Assembly: GCA_002049455.2 (NCBI GenBank)
Contig: KV919128.1
Span: 1-64,000 of the forward strand
Length of the DNA stretch: 64,000 nt
Origin: Porphyra umbilicalis
Taxonomy: Eukaryota > Rhodophyta > Bangiophyceae > Bangiales > Bangiaceae
Reading direction: 5' to 3'
A program made the translations under genes and the position numbers. Below, one piece after another: positions 31,391 through 42,087 of this stretch. The number at the start of each line of letters is the position of its first letter. Position 1 is the first letter of the stretch. The notes under the pieces were generated by a model. That model was not told where the DNA came from. It ran no database searches and saw nothing but the letters and a program-made list of their open reading frames with translations.

Positions 31391-34300
31391 TCAGCACGCC
31401 CCCACCTCACGCACCCCCAGCGCGACGCGGAACTTGGTGAACGCCTCACCAGTGAGCGCCTTGGTGAACCCGTCGGCGGCCATGTCCTCTGTTGGCACGT
31501 ACTCGAGGGCAACCTCGCCCCGTCGTACGTAGTCGCGAACGAGGTGGTACCGGATGTCGACGTGCTTGGTCTTGCAGGACGACATCGGGTTGGCGGCCAT
31601 AGCCAAGCACGCCTGGTTGTCCTCGCCGATGGTGACCGGGCCGCCGTTCTCCCCCAGTGCGTCTGCAACCCGCCGCAACCAGAGGCTATCCTTGACAGCC
31701 TCTGAGGCGGCCACGTACTCTGCCTCCGCAGTGGAGGCGGTGACGATGCTCTGCAGTCGGCTACGCCACGAGATGGCGCCGCCGTGCAGCGTAAAGAGGA
31801 AGCCAGTCGTCGACTTGCGGGTCTTCGTGTGCCCCGCAAAGTCCGAGTCGACCCAGCCCGTCAGGCGCTGAGCGGGGCCGTATGCCAACCCCATTCTCTT
31901 GGTGCCCCGGAGGTATCGTAAAACCCCCTTGGCGGCAGTCATGTCGCCCTCGGTCGGGGCGGCCATCCGCCGCGCCAGCCGGCCGACGGCAAATGCGATG
32001 TCCGGCCGTGTCTGGTTGGCCAGGTAAAGGAGGGAGCCCACCAGCTCCGCATACTTGTTGCCGCTGTCAAGCGGCTTCCCCTCGCCCAGCACAGTACCGG
32101 GCGCCATCGGGTGGGAGTTCGGCTTGCAGTCCGTCATGCCGAAGTCCTCGAGGACCGCGGCGGTGTGGCGCGGGTTGCCCAGGGTGACCGTCCCAGCCAC
32201 TCGATCCCACTTGATGTCCATGCCCAGGTAGTCACACACCTCCCCCAGGTCACGCACCTTGAACGCCTCAGCCACCATGTTCTTGACCTTGCTGATCGCC
32301 TCGAGGACGGCTGCCACGATGAGGATGTCGTCGACGTGCACCTCTACGGTCACCTTGACGCCGTCCACCAGCAGCGTGTACACGCACGGGTCCGCCTTCG
32401 ACTGGACGCCTCCCCACTTGATGACCGCGTTGTGGAAAACGATGGCCCATAAGCGTCCCGCCTGCTTCGTGCCATAGATGGCCTTGTTGACCCGCCCCGC
32501 CTGGCCCTCGCCGTTGAAGCCCTTGGGGATGGTGATGTAGACCTCCATGTCCATGGGCGCGTTCAAGTAGGCCGTCTTAACGTCGACGTGATGGGCGTAC
32601 AGGCCGTGCGCCGCGGCCGTCGCCAGCAGCGCTCGGGTCACCGGGGCCGCCGGCACGGGAGCCCAGGTCTCGTTGTAGTCCCTCCCCGGCTGTTGGCGGC
32701 AGCCTAGGGCGACCAGCCTGACCTTGTAGCGATCGCGCGCGCCAGTTTGCTTGTACTTGTACTCGAACACGAGCTTGGTCTGCAGGGCCTTTCGGCCGCG
32801 GGGCAACTTTGCCTTCGTCCACACTTTGTTGTCGATCATTGAAGCCTCCTCCTTCTCGATGGCCTCCTTCCACTTGGGCCAGTCGGGGCGCTGCCGCGCC
32901 TCCTCGGCGTCCTTGGGCGGCGGCGGCAGCTGGTCCCGGTGGACCTTGGGTGCCAGCCCTGCGGCTGCCACACTGGCCCCCCCATGCCACAGCCGGGGGG
33001 GTGCTCGTTCCCGCAATGGGTACCGCCGCACCTGCTCGTCATCATCGCTGCCCGAATCCTCGTCGGAGTCGGGAAGGGGGAGGGCAATCCGCCGGGCCGC
33101 CTCAACGGCGTCCTCAATGGGGGCGGCCGGCCAATGCCCTGCCGCCGTCCCGGTCGGTCCGGTCGTGCCACTGCCAGACCCGGTGCTTGTGCCGGACGGG
33201 GATGGGGTCAACACCGGGGAGACCCCCGGCGTTGGCGTAGGCAGGCCACCCGCGTCACCACGCGGGGCCGCCACCGATGGGTCTTCCCCACCATCTAGCC
33301 ACTGGGGCGTAGGCCCCTGGCTCCCAATCCCACTCTCGTCCATCACCACATCACGTCGCACCACCACCTCCTTGGTGGTGGGGACATACACGCGGTAGCC
33401 GTTGCCGCCTACGGCGTAGCCTACCATCGTGCCCACCGTCGTCTTGGGCGCCATGCCCTTCTGTTGCTTGGCCGGCAGGAGCGCGTACGCCTTGGACCCC
33501 CAGACGCGGAGCCCCGCGACGTCAGGCCTCTTACCCGTAAACGCCTCCCACGGCGTCTTGTCTTGGCCCGCGCGCGGCGAGCGGTTCATGACGTAGACCG
33601 CCGCAACGACGGCCTCCGCCCACATCTTTGGCCCCAAGCCCGCGTCGGCCAACGCGGCCCGGGCCCTGTCCTTGATGGTTCTGTTCGCCCTCTCGGCAAC
33701 CCCGTTGCTCTGGGAGGAGTACGGGGGGGTCGACTCGAAGTCGATGCCCGCGTCCGAGTACCACTTCCGCTGCGTCGCCGTGATGTACTCCTTCGCGCCG
33801 TCGAAGCGGATACGTTTGGCCTTGTCGCCACACATGCGCTCCATCATGGGCACCTTGCTGCGGATGACGGCGCCCACGTCGCTCTTGGCCTTGATTGGTA
33901 CCGCAACCAACAGCCCCTTCTTCTTGTCCATGAGCGTCACAAAATGCTTGGCGCCGCCGAGCGACGCCTGAAAGGGCCCACACGTGTCCGAGACTATCAG
34001 CTCTAATCGGCCCACGACGCTGGTCGACGGCTTGTATGGGGCCTTGGCCATCTTCCCCACCACACATGGTGGGCAGACGGCGCCTGCCACCCGCTCAGGG
34101 ACCACCTCCGAGGCGGGTAGCCCGTCGACAATCTTGGAGGCCTTGGCCAGATTGTCGTACCCAAGGTGGAAGAACCGCCGGTGCCACACGACGGGCACTC
34201 CGGTCTTCGCAGCGGAGGCCACGTTGGCCTTGGGCGGGGCACCACCGGCACCTCCCATCATGTATTGGCCGCGCATGTCCAGCTCCCCGGTCGCGCCCGC

Positions 34301-35539
34301 GGAGTTGAGGATGCCGGCCTTGCGGACCACGTCCGCCTTCTGGAACAGGTAGCATTTGCCACCCATGAAGACTGCCGCCCCCCCAGCCTTGTCCACCATC
34401 GCCACCGACAGCAGGTTCTCCTTGAGCTCGGGGACGCGCAAGGCGTCGTTGAGCGTGACGACCGTCGTGCGGTTGCCCTGTGTGGCGTTCAGCATTGCCG
34501 TTCCCTTCCCGGTTACCGCGGCCGTGCCGCCCGAGGCCAACGTGTTGCCCGGTCCGGCCTCCTCCGTAGACGCCGCAAAGGTGCCCCGTCCGGTCGCCAT
34601 ATGGTGAGTGGCGCCGGAGTCGACCAGCCAGACGTCGGGAGTTGGGGCTTCGGCGTCGGCCGGGGCTCCGTCCTTGCGGGCACGGGCCATGAAGCCCATG
34701 CGGTCGGCTGGGCCCCCCCCGTCCTTCCTTGCGTCGGCCGCCTTACGGGCACGGCAGTCCTTGATGAAGTGCCCATACCTCTTGCAGTAGAAACACTTGG
34801 CTTTCTTTCTCCCCTTTGGCATGGGGGTCACCGGGTTCGCCCCCGCCGTGAATGCCTGGCCCCCTTGGGGCGCGGCCTCGTCGCCGCCAGCCTTGAGCTG
34901 CTTCTCAACGGTCAGGAGCTTTGCCGTTGCCCACGGCAGCTTCAGCGCCCCCGGGAGGTTCTCAAGCACCGTCTTGCTCATCCCGTACCCCGCCGGAAGG
35001 CCCCGCAAGATGTGCAGGACCATCGAGTGCTCGTCCACCGCCACCCCGGCAGTGGCGAGGGAGTTGCGCAGCCCCTTGCTGCGGCCGATGTACTTTATGA
35101 TCGTTTCGCCGCCGTGCATCTTAAGCACGGCCAGCTCTTGTTCCAGCTCAGCGCGACGTGAGGTGGTATCGTCCTCGAAGAGCGCTTGCAGGTTGAGCCA
35201 CGCCTCGGCGGCCGTGGTGCAATCCTCGACGATGTTGAGCAAGTGCGGCTTGATTGCCATCAAGATGTCGGAGAGGGCAACCTCATTCTTTCGGTCCCAC
35301 GCGGCCGCCGCCTTGGCCGCCGCTCGGCCCGTGTCAGTGTCGGCCGCTGCGGCGGCCGCCTCGGCGGCGACCCCGGCTGCGGCCTCCCCCACGGGGGTGA
35401 ATCTGGGCCGCGGGGTCACCACAACGTCCCAGACCCCGCGGTTCTTGAGGTACGCGCGGCGATAGGCCGACCACGTCCGGTATTCCTCATCCAGCTTCTC
35501 AAACCGGGGCGGGCCGCCGCGAAACGACTCGCCCTCCAT
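31391..35539 (-). CDS. copia gag-pol polyprotein
   Basis: A 1,382-residue single frame from the ATG at 35,539. Gag (about 1-230) resembles the UBN2 family. The CCHC knuckle CFYCKRYGHFIKDC lies near 248-262 and the aspartic protease VDSGATHH near 305. The integrase core follows with VSDTCGP, RFDGAKEY and GVAERANR (about 515-615). Reverse transcriptase spans about 890-1,130 with VHVDDILI near 1,066. RNase H spans about 1,225-1,340 with WVDSDFAG and EDNQACLA. The order PR-IN-RT-RH defines Ty1/copia. No stop or shift is seen. The RT motif is HVDD rather than the commoner YVDD. Confidence 0.96.
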   Translation of the reverse strand: MEGESFRGGPPRFEKLDEEYRTWSAYRRAYLKNRGVWDVVVTPRPRFTPVGEAAAGVAAEAAAAAADTDTGRAAAKAAAAWDRKNEVALSDILMAIKPHLLNIVEDCTTAAEAWLNLQALFEDDTTSRRAELEQELAVLKMHGGETIIKYIGRSKGLRNSLATAGVAVDEHSMVLHILRGLPAGYGMSKTVLENLPGALKLPWATAKLLTVEKQLKAGGDEAAPQGGQAFTAGANPVTPMPKGRKKAKCFYCKRYGHFIKDCRARKAADARKDGGGPADRMGFMARARKDGAPADAEAPTPDVWLVDSGATHHMATGRGTFAASTEEAGPGNTLASGGTAAVTGKGTAMLNATQGNRTTVVTLNDALRVPELKENLLSVAMVDKAGGAAVFMGGKCYLFQKADVVRKAGILNSAGATGELDMRGQYMMGGAGGAPPKANVASAAKTGVPVVWHRRFFHLGYDNLAKASKIVDGLPASEVVPERVAGAVCPPCVVGKMAKAPYKPSTSVVGRLELIVSDTCGPFQASLGGAKHFVTLMDKKKGLLVAVPIKAKSDVGAVIRSKVPMMERMCGDKAKRIRFDGAKEYITATQRKWYSDAGIDFESTPPYSSQSNGVAERANRTIKDRARAALADAGLGPKMWAEAVVAAVYVMNRSPRAGQDKTPWEAFTGKRPDVAGLRVWGSKAYALLPAKQQKGMAPKTTVGTMVGYAVGGNGYRVYVPTTKEVVVRRDVVMDESGIGSQGPTPQWLDGGEDPSVAAPRGDAGGLPTPTPGVSPVLTPSPSGTSTGSGSGTTGPTGTAAGHWPAAPIEDAVEAARRIALPLPDSDEDSGSDDDEQVRRYPLRERAPPRLWHGGASVAAAGLAPKVHRDQLPPPPKDAEEARQRPDWPKWKEAIEKEEASMIDNKVWTKAKLPRGRKALQTKLVFEYKYKQTGARDRYKVRLVALGCRQQPGRDYNETWAPVPAAPVTRALLATAAAHGLYAHHVDVKTAYLNAPMDMEVYITIPKGFNGEGQAGRVNKAIYGTKQAGRLWAIVFHNAVIKWGGVQSKADPCVYTLLVDGVKVTVEVHVDDILIVAAVLEAISKVKNMVAEAFKVRDLGEVCDYLGMDIKWDRVAGTVTLGNPRHTAAVLEDFGMTDCKPNSHPMAPGTVLGEGKPLDSGNKYAELVGSLLYLANQTRPDIAFAVGRLARRMAAPTEGDMTAAKGVLRYLRGTKRMGLAYGPAQRLTGWVDSDFAGHTKTRKSTTGFLFTLHGGAISWRSRLQSIVTASTAEAEYVAASEAVKDSLWLRRVADALGENGGPVTIGEDNQACLAMAANPMSSCKTKHVDIRYHLVRDYVRRGEVALEYVPTEDMAADGFTKALTGEAFTKFRVALGVREVGAC

Positions 35540-35732
35540 ATCCCCCAGCACGGCCGGTGCCGCGAAAAAAGGGTATTGGCCGCCGCCCTGCCGCTAGGCT
35601 GCCGCAGTGGCCGGTCGCCTGTCCCCCCTCACCCCCGGGTGGGTGGATCCCCGCCCGGGCGAACGCGTCCCCACGGGTGTTAAGCCGCGGTAGAAGGGAG
35701 GGGGAAAGGTGACCACTGGTCCCCAGCGCGTG

Positions 35733-35747
35733 CCTGGGCCCATAACC
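35733..35747 (-). other. copia primer-binding site, half-tRNA-iMet type
   Basis: The forward strand reads CCTGGGCCCATAACC, directly abutting the 5' LTR. This matches the anticodon stem and loop (CAT anticodon) of eukaryotic initiator tRNA, not its 3' CCA end. Drosophila copia primes the same way from a cleaved half-tRNA. Confidence 0.85.
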
Positions 35748-35993
35748 TGTTGGAAAAGACGCGTCGTTTTCGTCCGTCGGGGTTCCCCACGCCGACGCCG
35801 TCGCCCCCTTGAGGGCGGCGGCCGCCTAGAATCCCGACCGACCCGATTGCACCGGTCGACCGATTGCACCGGTCGATCGCCCACGCTAAAACCCCGCCGG
35901 CCCAGTGGACACGCTGTCTACCGGGCCCTCTCAAATCCCACGCAAATCCCTGCCGCGGGTGCAGCCGAGGCCGCTCCGGCTCCCAGCTCAACA
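35748..35993 (-). repeat. copia 5' LTR
   Basis: 246 bp. The same TG...CA ends as the 3' LTR; the promoter is expected here. Confidence 0.95.
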
Positions 35994-36014
35994 CGGAGCG
36001 GCCACGTCGGCCGG

Positions 36015-36407
36015 TTAGAAGCGACAAGCCGTCAACAGCGACGGGAGGAGGGGCAGCGGCAGCCGCAGGACCCGGTGAGGCGGGGGGGGGGGAGCCCCTG
36101 CGGGGGAGATCGAGGCGCCGCGGGCGTCTAAGCGCCGGGTGAAGGGGAACGAGGCGGGTCGGTGAACGCGGGGGCGGGCCAAAACTGGCGTGCCGCCCGG
36201 GTTGTTCACCAAAATAGCGAGAGGGCTGCCGTCAAACAAGAAGTGACACCGAATGTACCCAGCCACTCGTTCGATAGCACCATTCGTAAGGACGCGAGTT
36301 ACGAGGTCGCGCTGAACCGCCGCCGTCTTTTTCACGGAGATGGCGTCGAGCACCGTTCCGATCGCATCCGTGGTCGCGGCCGCGGCCGCCGCCCCCGCCG
36401 TCATCAT
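36015..36407 (-). CDS. unrecognised minus-strand coding segment upstream of the copia insertion
   Basis: Opens at the ATG 36,405-36,407. The first 75 residues look protein-like (helical DAIGTVLDAISVKKTAAVQRDL, then VAGYIRCHFLFDGSPLAILV). The remainder is Pro/Arg-rich and probably intronic, possibly from a GTGAAC donor after LAILV. It may be the 5' exon of the gene now split by copia. No family was recognised. Confidence 0.35.
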   Translation of the reverse strand: MMTAGAAAAAATTDAIGTVLDAISVKKTAAVQRDLVTRVLTNGAIERVAGYIRCHFLFDGSPLAILVNNPGGTPVLARPRVHRPASFPFTRRLDARGASISPAGAPPPPPHRVLRLPLPLLPSLLTACRF

Positions 36408-36449
36408 CTCCGCCGCGGTGGCGGGGGGAAAAGGTGAACAAAGCGCTGT

Positions 36450-38228
36450 TCAAGTGGCCGTCAGCTATTTACGCCCGTCTGGCGCCCACATGGGTTTTGG
36501 CTAACTGCAGTGATTCTGGATGGCTTGGCGTCGAGCATGTGAGCTCTGTTTTTTGCAGACGTGACGCCTTCGTGCACGTGCTTGAAACAGCTCGCCCCGC
36601 AGCCCGCGACGGAGGCCCACATGTACAGAGCTCCCATGAAGGATGTTGTCCACTGCTGCGTTCCGCGGCCGACACACGACCGCCAGCTGCCTCTTCGAAT
36701 AGTTGGCCGCTTCTATCAGCAGTTGACAGTCCCACTTGGATTACAGCTCCCCCCTTGGGCATGAACAGAACTTTCCGGCGGTTTCGTTGGTTCAAGTGGC
36801 ATGTGAGGGCGATGGCGATGACCGCTGCCCGACTCTAGCTGCGGGCCGAGTGCAGGCCGGACATCCAGCAGCACAGTTTCCCGCTTAGCCGCCTGCGCTG
36901 CAGCTGAGAAGCGTGAGTCGAGAGGCCGCAAAGAAAAGAGCCTTCGCCGACTGCAGAGGCGCTGTGGTGGGTGGAAGAGTCTCTGGGGCGTGAATGGGAA
37001 ACGGCATGGGAACGGCGATGGGCGTGTACAGCACAGCAAGCATCGGGCCGCTCGTCCCCTTGTTTGCACACATCCTCGGAGCTGGCCGCGGGGATGGCCT
37101 CTATTCTGGCTTCTCGATGGTAATCGCAGTCGTTGTGGGTGCGTCACTGTCGAGCATAAAATTGGGCACGTGCGGGGTTAGTGACTGAGTGACAGTTTCG
37201 GGCGCGCGTCGAATGCGTGGCCACTTTTTTCAATTCAAAACCGACAGAGCCAGGGATCGGTCGTCCCTTGTCCGCACTCGACACCCCGCTGCCGGGGTTT
37301 TCTTGTAGCACCTTTACGATTGGCGTGTGGCGGCAGACCCCCCCAACCCCAAAAGTCTGTTCCCTCCAACACATGGGCGGTACCCACGCTCAAGTAGTGA
37401 GTAGGCCACTCGACAGCGTGCTGGCACGGCCGTGCCAGCAGTTTGCTCTGACTTCAAGCACCGCCGCCACCACCGGCACGGCTCAAAGAGAGCATAGCAA
37501 TAAAGCTGGTGAACGCCCAAAGCGTCATCACGGTCGCCAACGCCCAGAATGCACGGAAGACCACCGACGGGGCACCAGGGCGGCCGGGGTCATGAAGAGA
37601 AAGTAATGAATTAGTTTCGTCTACTGGGAGAAAATACGTTTGTAGCCGGCCTGGTCGTGGAACGGTGTCTTCAGTCGGACAGTAGTGGCCTGCCTGCCAC
37701 GGGAATCATGCAATATCATTTTTATGCTGAGATGGGGGCCATCATATATATTATTAATATCAGGCTTCTTAAGCTTGCCCCTTGATGAGGGGACAGTCAG
37801 CGGCAAAACCACCTGTCCAAGGCCAAGTCGCAGAAAGTGCGGGGTCGCTTGCTCTTCTCGCTGCTCACAAGCAGACACGAACCCGAAAGAGTGCAGAAAA
37901 AGCCGCACTGGTGCAACTGCCATTGCCACTGGAGCGCCGCCAGGTTGTGAATGCCGTCGTCTACGTGCAGTATTGTGTACGTTCTGCAGCCTTGACCCCG
38001 TCTTCCTCGTTCGTGGAAGTAGCGCGGCTCCCAAGCATTCGACTGTTCTCGGCGAGAGCAGTAGGTCCTACGAGGAAAGAAGTACTCAACATGCGGTGAT
38101 TATACTCGCTATGGACCCTTCGTACGGCGACTGCTCTAACATCATCCCGAATGCGCTGGAATCCACTCCACCGGGGCGCCAACAGAGCTCCCTGTCAAGA
38201 ATTCGAGAGGCGGTGTCGCGACAAGTCG
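36450..38228. other. intergenic, nothing recognised
   Basis: Moderate GC. Short frames on both strands without domains or conserved repeats. Confidence 0.5.
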
Positions 38229-39935
38229 GGGATTGCGTGCCCGACACCAACTTTTTGACGACACAGGGGAGAGACAGATGTGACGTAATAAACTCAGACC
38301 TAACGCAGAGCGAAACACAACACAAGTGTGAAGGGGCGCAGCTCATAGATGAGAAAAATGAAAGAGAAGAGCCGACACAATGCCAAAGGAAGACAGAAGG
38401 TGGTGGGTTGAGAAAAGGTCACGAGAGAAAAGAGTAACATTCGGACCGGGCGTCAGTGAAAGCGTCTCGACGGTGGCACCAACCAGTGCACTGCATGACA
38501 ACCGCACTGGACCGAGGGCACTCAAGGCCGAACGAAAAAACGAGGAAAGAGCGTATGCGAATGGCGGATTTGCTTGCAGAAAGGTGGGAAGGGCGGGGGA
38601 GAACCAAGGCACCAAGCAGTACCGGCCGATGCATTGACACGAGAAGCGAAGTGGGGACGGTCGGAACACACACAAGAGCATTAGAAAGCAACGAGTGGGA
38701 AGGAAGAAGCAGGATAACGGGGTGATCGTGTACGAGCGAGGCAAAGAAAACAAAAGAGAAAAGCTTTAGTGAAGAGGGCGAGCACAGGTACATTCAAAAG
38801 ACACGTGCAAGAAGGACTGCGCGAGGCGTCAGTCGAGACGGGAGGAGACCGTCACAAAGCATCGTCACGTAAACACGGGGAGCAAGTGCGGCCAGCGTGT
38901 AGCGGTACGCGCGTGTCCGGCGAAAAAAAAAAGAAGGCGTGCGACACGGGGGGTGCGCATGCACAGCATAACAAAAGGGCGAGGGGGACAGGGAGGGTGG
39001 GGAGGAAGCGTTCACGAAAGCAATGGTGGCGGCGCAGAAACGAATGGCGGCTCGGAACGAGACTCGGGGGCGCTAAGAAACAGTGCAGATCAATACATAT
39101 CGAACAGGAAATGTGCTCGTGCTCATCGTGGCTCGAGCAACGGTCGTGGCGGCCGTGCAGGGGGTGCCGGCGGTGCCGGCGGCGCCGGGGCGGTCGGCGA
39201 TGACGGTGGTGATGACGGTTGCGATGGGGATCTGGCCACGTCGGTGGTGCGATGGTGGTGCGTGGCCCGCATTATCGTCGGACTAGCCGACCACGACCAT
39301 ATTCAGGTGTGGATTAGGCGGCGGCGCCCCTAATTTTAGGGTGGGGGCCGAAGCGCCCCCGGCTGGGGCGGGCGCGCCCCACTGTGGTGAGGGGTGTGGG
39401 GGCCAATGTCCATTTTTGGATGCCCAGAGGGGGGGGCCAGCCGCCACGGTGCGACGCAGTGCCAGAGAATGTCTGTTTCTGCGGTCCAGGGGGGGGGGGG
39501 GCGAATGCCGACGCTGTCCGACGGACAGTCGATGCACAAAAACGTGGGCCCACTGGCCGCCCGGCAGGCAAAAGGCAACGCGCGATGCGCGGTTCCTGCC
39601 GCGCAGACAGCACGAATTGGGGCGATGACGCGAGAGCGTGACATCGGCGTCACAAATCGGAATAGCTCGATGCAGCGACGGCCTTCCATCTGACTTCAAC
39701 CCTCCTGACCACTCGCTGCTAGACACGAGAGGCACATACATACCACAGTGACATTCTGAAATGAGCATTCGAGCCACATTCGAAGTATCGCAAGCAACCA
39801 ATCTGATGCCGACCGCGGAAACGTTTAATTTCGTGCAACTGCGCTGCCGGAAAAAACAGTTGCGATCGCTCGCCAGGATCCCAGGAGTTGTCCGACTCGT
39901 CCCAATTTGATGCAAGGGGATCGTGGTGCTCATCA
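38229..39935 (-). repeat. repeat E copy 2 (uninterrupted, inverted)
   Basis: The reverse complement of 7,219-7,762 joined to 12,952-14,113. It preserves the single AGT target of Harbinger-1 near 39,382. It differs from copy 1 by scattered substitutions and small indels, for example 4 bp and about 10 bp near 39,690-39,740. Confidence 0.85.
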
Positions 39936-41081
39936 CCTGCGCGTGTGGGCACGTGCTCGGGACAAATGATGGCCTCTGAGCTTCGTCTGTTGTGCGATTG
40001 TTGAGTTTATTTCGGTGGGCTCCCCTTCTGCCTTGTGGACCAGTCACGAGACATCTGTATTTCATAAAATCTTCAGGAGACTGTGGTCGGCTCGTCCCCC
40101 TCAACGCAACAGTTGTTCTCATACCCTCTCACAGCCTCTCTGGGAGTGTCACTGTGCTGTCGGTCTCTGGTGCTTCTGTCCAGGAGTGACAGGAAAAATG
40201 GTGTCCCATCGGCACAGCACGGTGAGCCGTCGACACGGCAGACGCCGTGCACCATCCGCCAATCGAAGGGCCCAGGTATTGCCACTGTGCTCGACAGTCT
40301 TTTGCGCTCTTCTGCACACTCGCAGCATTGTGAGCGATGTGGCCTCTGTGTCCCGCCACGTCGGCGGGTTTTTGGACGAAGTGCCTTCTCAGCACAAACA
40401 GCGCTCTTATCCTACGCGTGATCGATTTGAAAGATTGTCTCTCGCTGCCGTGCTTGTCTCGTGAGCGCTCCGCAATGCTCAGGATCGGTGATTGCCAACT
40501 TCCCGGTGATGGGCGGTCGATGCCAGTCTAAAATATTTCATGTATTCTTTCCAAAATATGATTCATGTAACTCTGGTATGTCACTATGGCTCGGACCGGA
40601 CTGCGAGGTTTTTGGGAGAACGGCTGTATATTCGGCGGTACACTGTGTGGCGGTATGAAACTCCTGAGAAAAAGTGAGATTTTTTCTTCCATTATAAATA
40701 AGGAGGAGTTTTTTCGATTCGGCCGCATCCAACTCCGCCGACTACTGTATGCTGCAGAAAAGTCCCGGAAATGTGTCGAACAATTGCGAAGATTGTCTTC
40801 CCAATCCGCTCGAGTCGTCCTGCAGATCGTATTTGGCACTTACATGGTCCGATCCGACAATCAGTCTTGACTTGGATGGCGGATGGTCTTGAGATCAGAC
40901 CAGGAACTGTTTTCCGAATTGTTTCCAGAACTGTTTCGCGGCGTATCTCGTGGCATGGTCACTGGACCAAGCGACAAACAAATCCGTGCGCGCGTTGGAC
41001 CGACTGGTCTAGCGTTCGAACAAGATCCGATCTCCATCCTGTACCTGTAGAATGAGTACGCGGACGGGTTCCAGAGTGTCT
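39936..41081. other. lower-GC intergenic DNA
   Basis: Base composition is visibly lower in GC than the first 36 kb. No gene or element ends were recognised. Confidence 0.5.
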
Positions 41082-41783
41082 TCAGAGCCAGGCAACAGCC
41101 TCGACAAGAGATAGCAGTGACGCCACGCGATAAGCGCATACCCAGGATAAGTTCAGAACTACGTCGGTGCCCGACATGACAAACAAAGCACAGGGATAGC
41201 TGAGAATAAGTCTTGCAGATACAGCAGCAGGACAGCCTTTGGAGCGATCCTGTCGACAGTTAGTATTTTGATTCATCCGATCGCTTGATACTCTATCTGG
41301 AAATCTACCGCCTGGCATGTCAGCAGGACAGCATTCGGAACAGTCGTGTCGACAGTTCGTATTTTTATTCATCCGATCGCGTCCTGTTTCTTCTGGACAT
41401 CTGCCGCCTGAAATGCCACCAGGACAGCCTTCGGAACGGTCCTGTCGACAGATACTATTTTTATTCATCACACTGCATCCTGCTGTTTCTGGAGATCTGC
41501 CGCTTGGAATATCGGGAGGACGGCTCTCGGAACGATCCTGTCGACGCTTGTTTTTTGTGTTCATCAGACTGCTTCCTGCTTTTTCTGGAGATCTGCCGCC
41601 TGGAATGCCACCAGGACAGCCTTCGAAGCGGTCCTGTCGACAGTTATTATTTTTATTCATCAGACTGCATCCTGCTTTTTCTGGAGATCTACGGCATGGA
41701 ATATCGGGAGGACAGCTCTCGGAACGATCCTGTCGACAGATGTTCTTTCTGTTCATCAGATGTGCCATGATCATGACCCTCAT
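41082..41783 (-). CDS. 32-residue repeat protein, hypothetical
   Basis: Frame from the ATG at 41,783. It contains about five copies of a 32-residue unit of the form CRQDRSEGCPGGIPGGRSPE-x-AG-x(3)-MNKN, coded by the 96-bp tandem repeat. A non-repeat, partly hydrophobic C-terminus follows (SYPCALFVMSGTDVV..., ending near 41,082). The repeat is open in plus-strand frames too. The minus frame is preferred because it continues into unique sequence at both sides. Function unknown. Confidence 0.3.
   Translation of the reverse strand: MRVMIMAHLMNRKNICRQDRSESCPPDIPCRRSPEKAGCSLMNKNNNCRQDRFEGCPGGIPGGRSPEKAGSSLMNTKNKRRQDRSESRPPDIPSGRSPETAGCSVMNKNSICRQDRSEGCPGGISGGRCPEETGRDRMNKNTNCRHDCSECCPADMPGGRFPDRVSSDRMNQNTNCRQDRSKGCPAAVSARLILSYPCALFVMSGTDVVLNLSWVCAYRVASLLSLVEAVAWL
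41205..41780. repeat. 96-bp tandem repeat with 192-bp higher-order period
   Basis: The marker TGTCGACAG (some copies diverged) recurs at 41,251, 41,347, 41,443, 41,539, 41,635 and 41,731, each step exactly 96 bp. Units alternate between a CCACCAGGACAGCC type and a TCGGGAGGACAGC type, giving a 192-bp higher-order repeat. Confidence 0.92.
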
Positions 41784-42087
41784 GTCTTCTGTACGACCAT
41801 TCGTCACAAAAAGCAAGGAAGATTATGTCAGAAAAACCAACGCAGATTATGCCGGAAAAAAGGATGGCAAAACGATAGAAGCGAGGAAAAAAGGGACATG
41901 CATGGACAAAAAGAAATAAAGGTCAAGAAAACGGGAAAAACAGACGACTCTGGATACCACAGAGGCCAAGAAAACGTCAGCCACAACAGGTCACAGATCG
42001 TGTTCGCCTTCGTCGGCATGGAGCAGTCGTCCGTGTCAGCGTGGTGGATCATATGAAACTCGCTTCAAGCAGACCGATAGGAGTGCG

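Larger units (their letters stand above)
31017..35993 (-). mobile_element. complete Ty1/copia LTR retrotransposon
   Basis: 4,977 bp with two 246-bp LTRs (TGTTGG...CAACA) differing at only three positions, and a 5-bp target duplication CGGAG (31,012-31,016 and 35,994-35,998). The order on the minus strand is 5' LTR, primer-binding site, one uninterrupted gag-pol frame, polypurine tract, 3' LTR. About 98.8% LTR identity and an intact polyprotein imply a recent, possibly active copy. It sits in the unknown minus-strand gene region. Confidence 0.97.
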
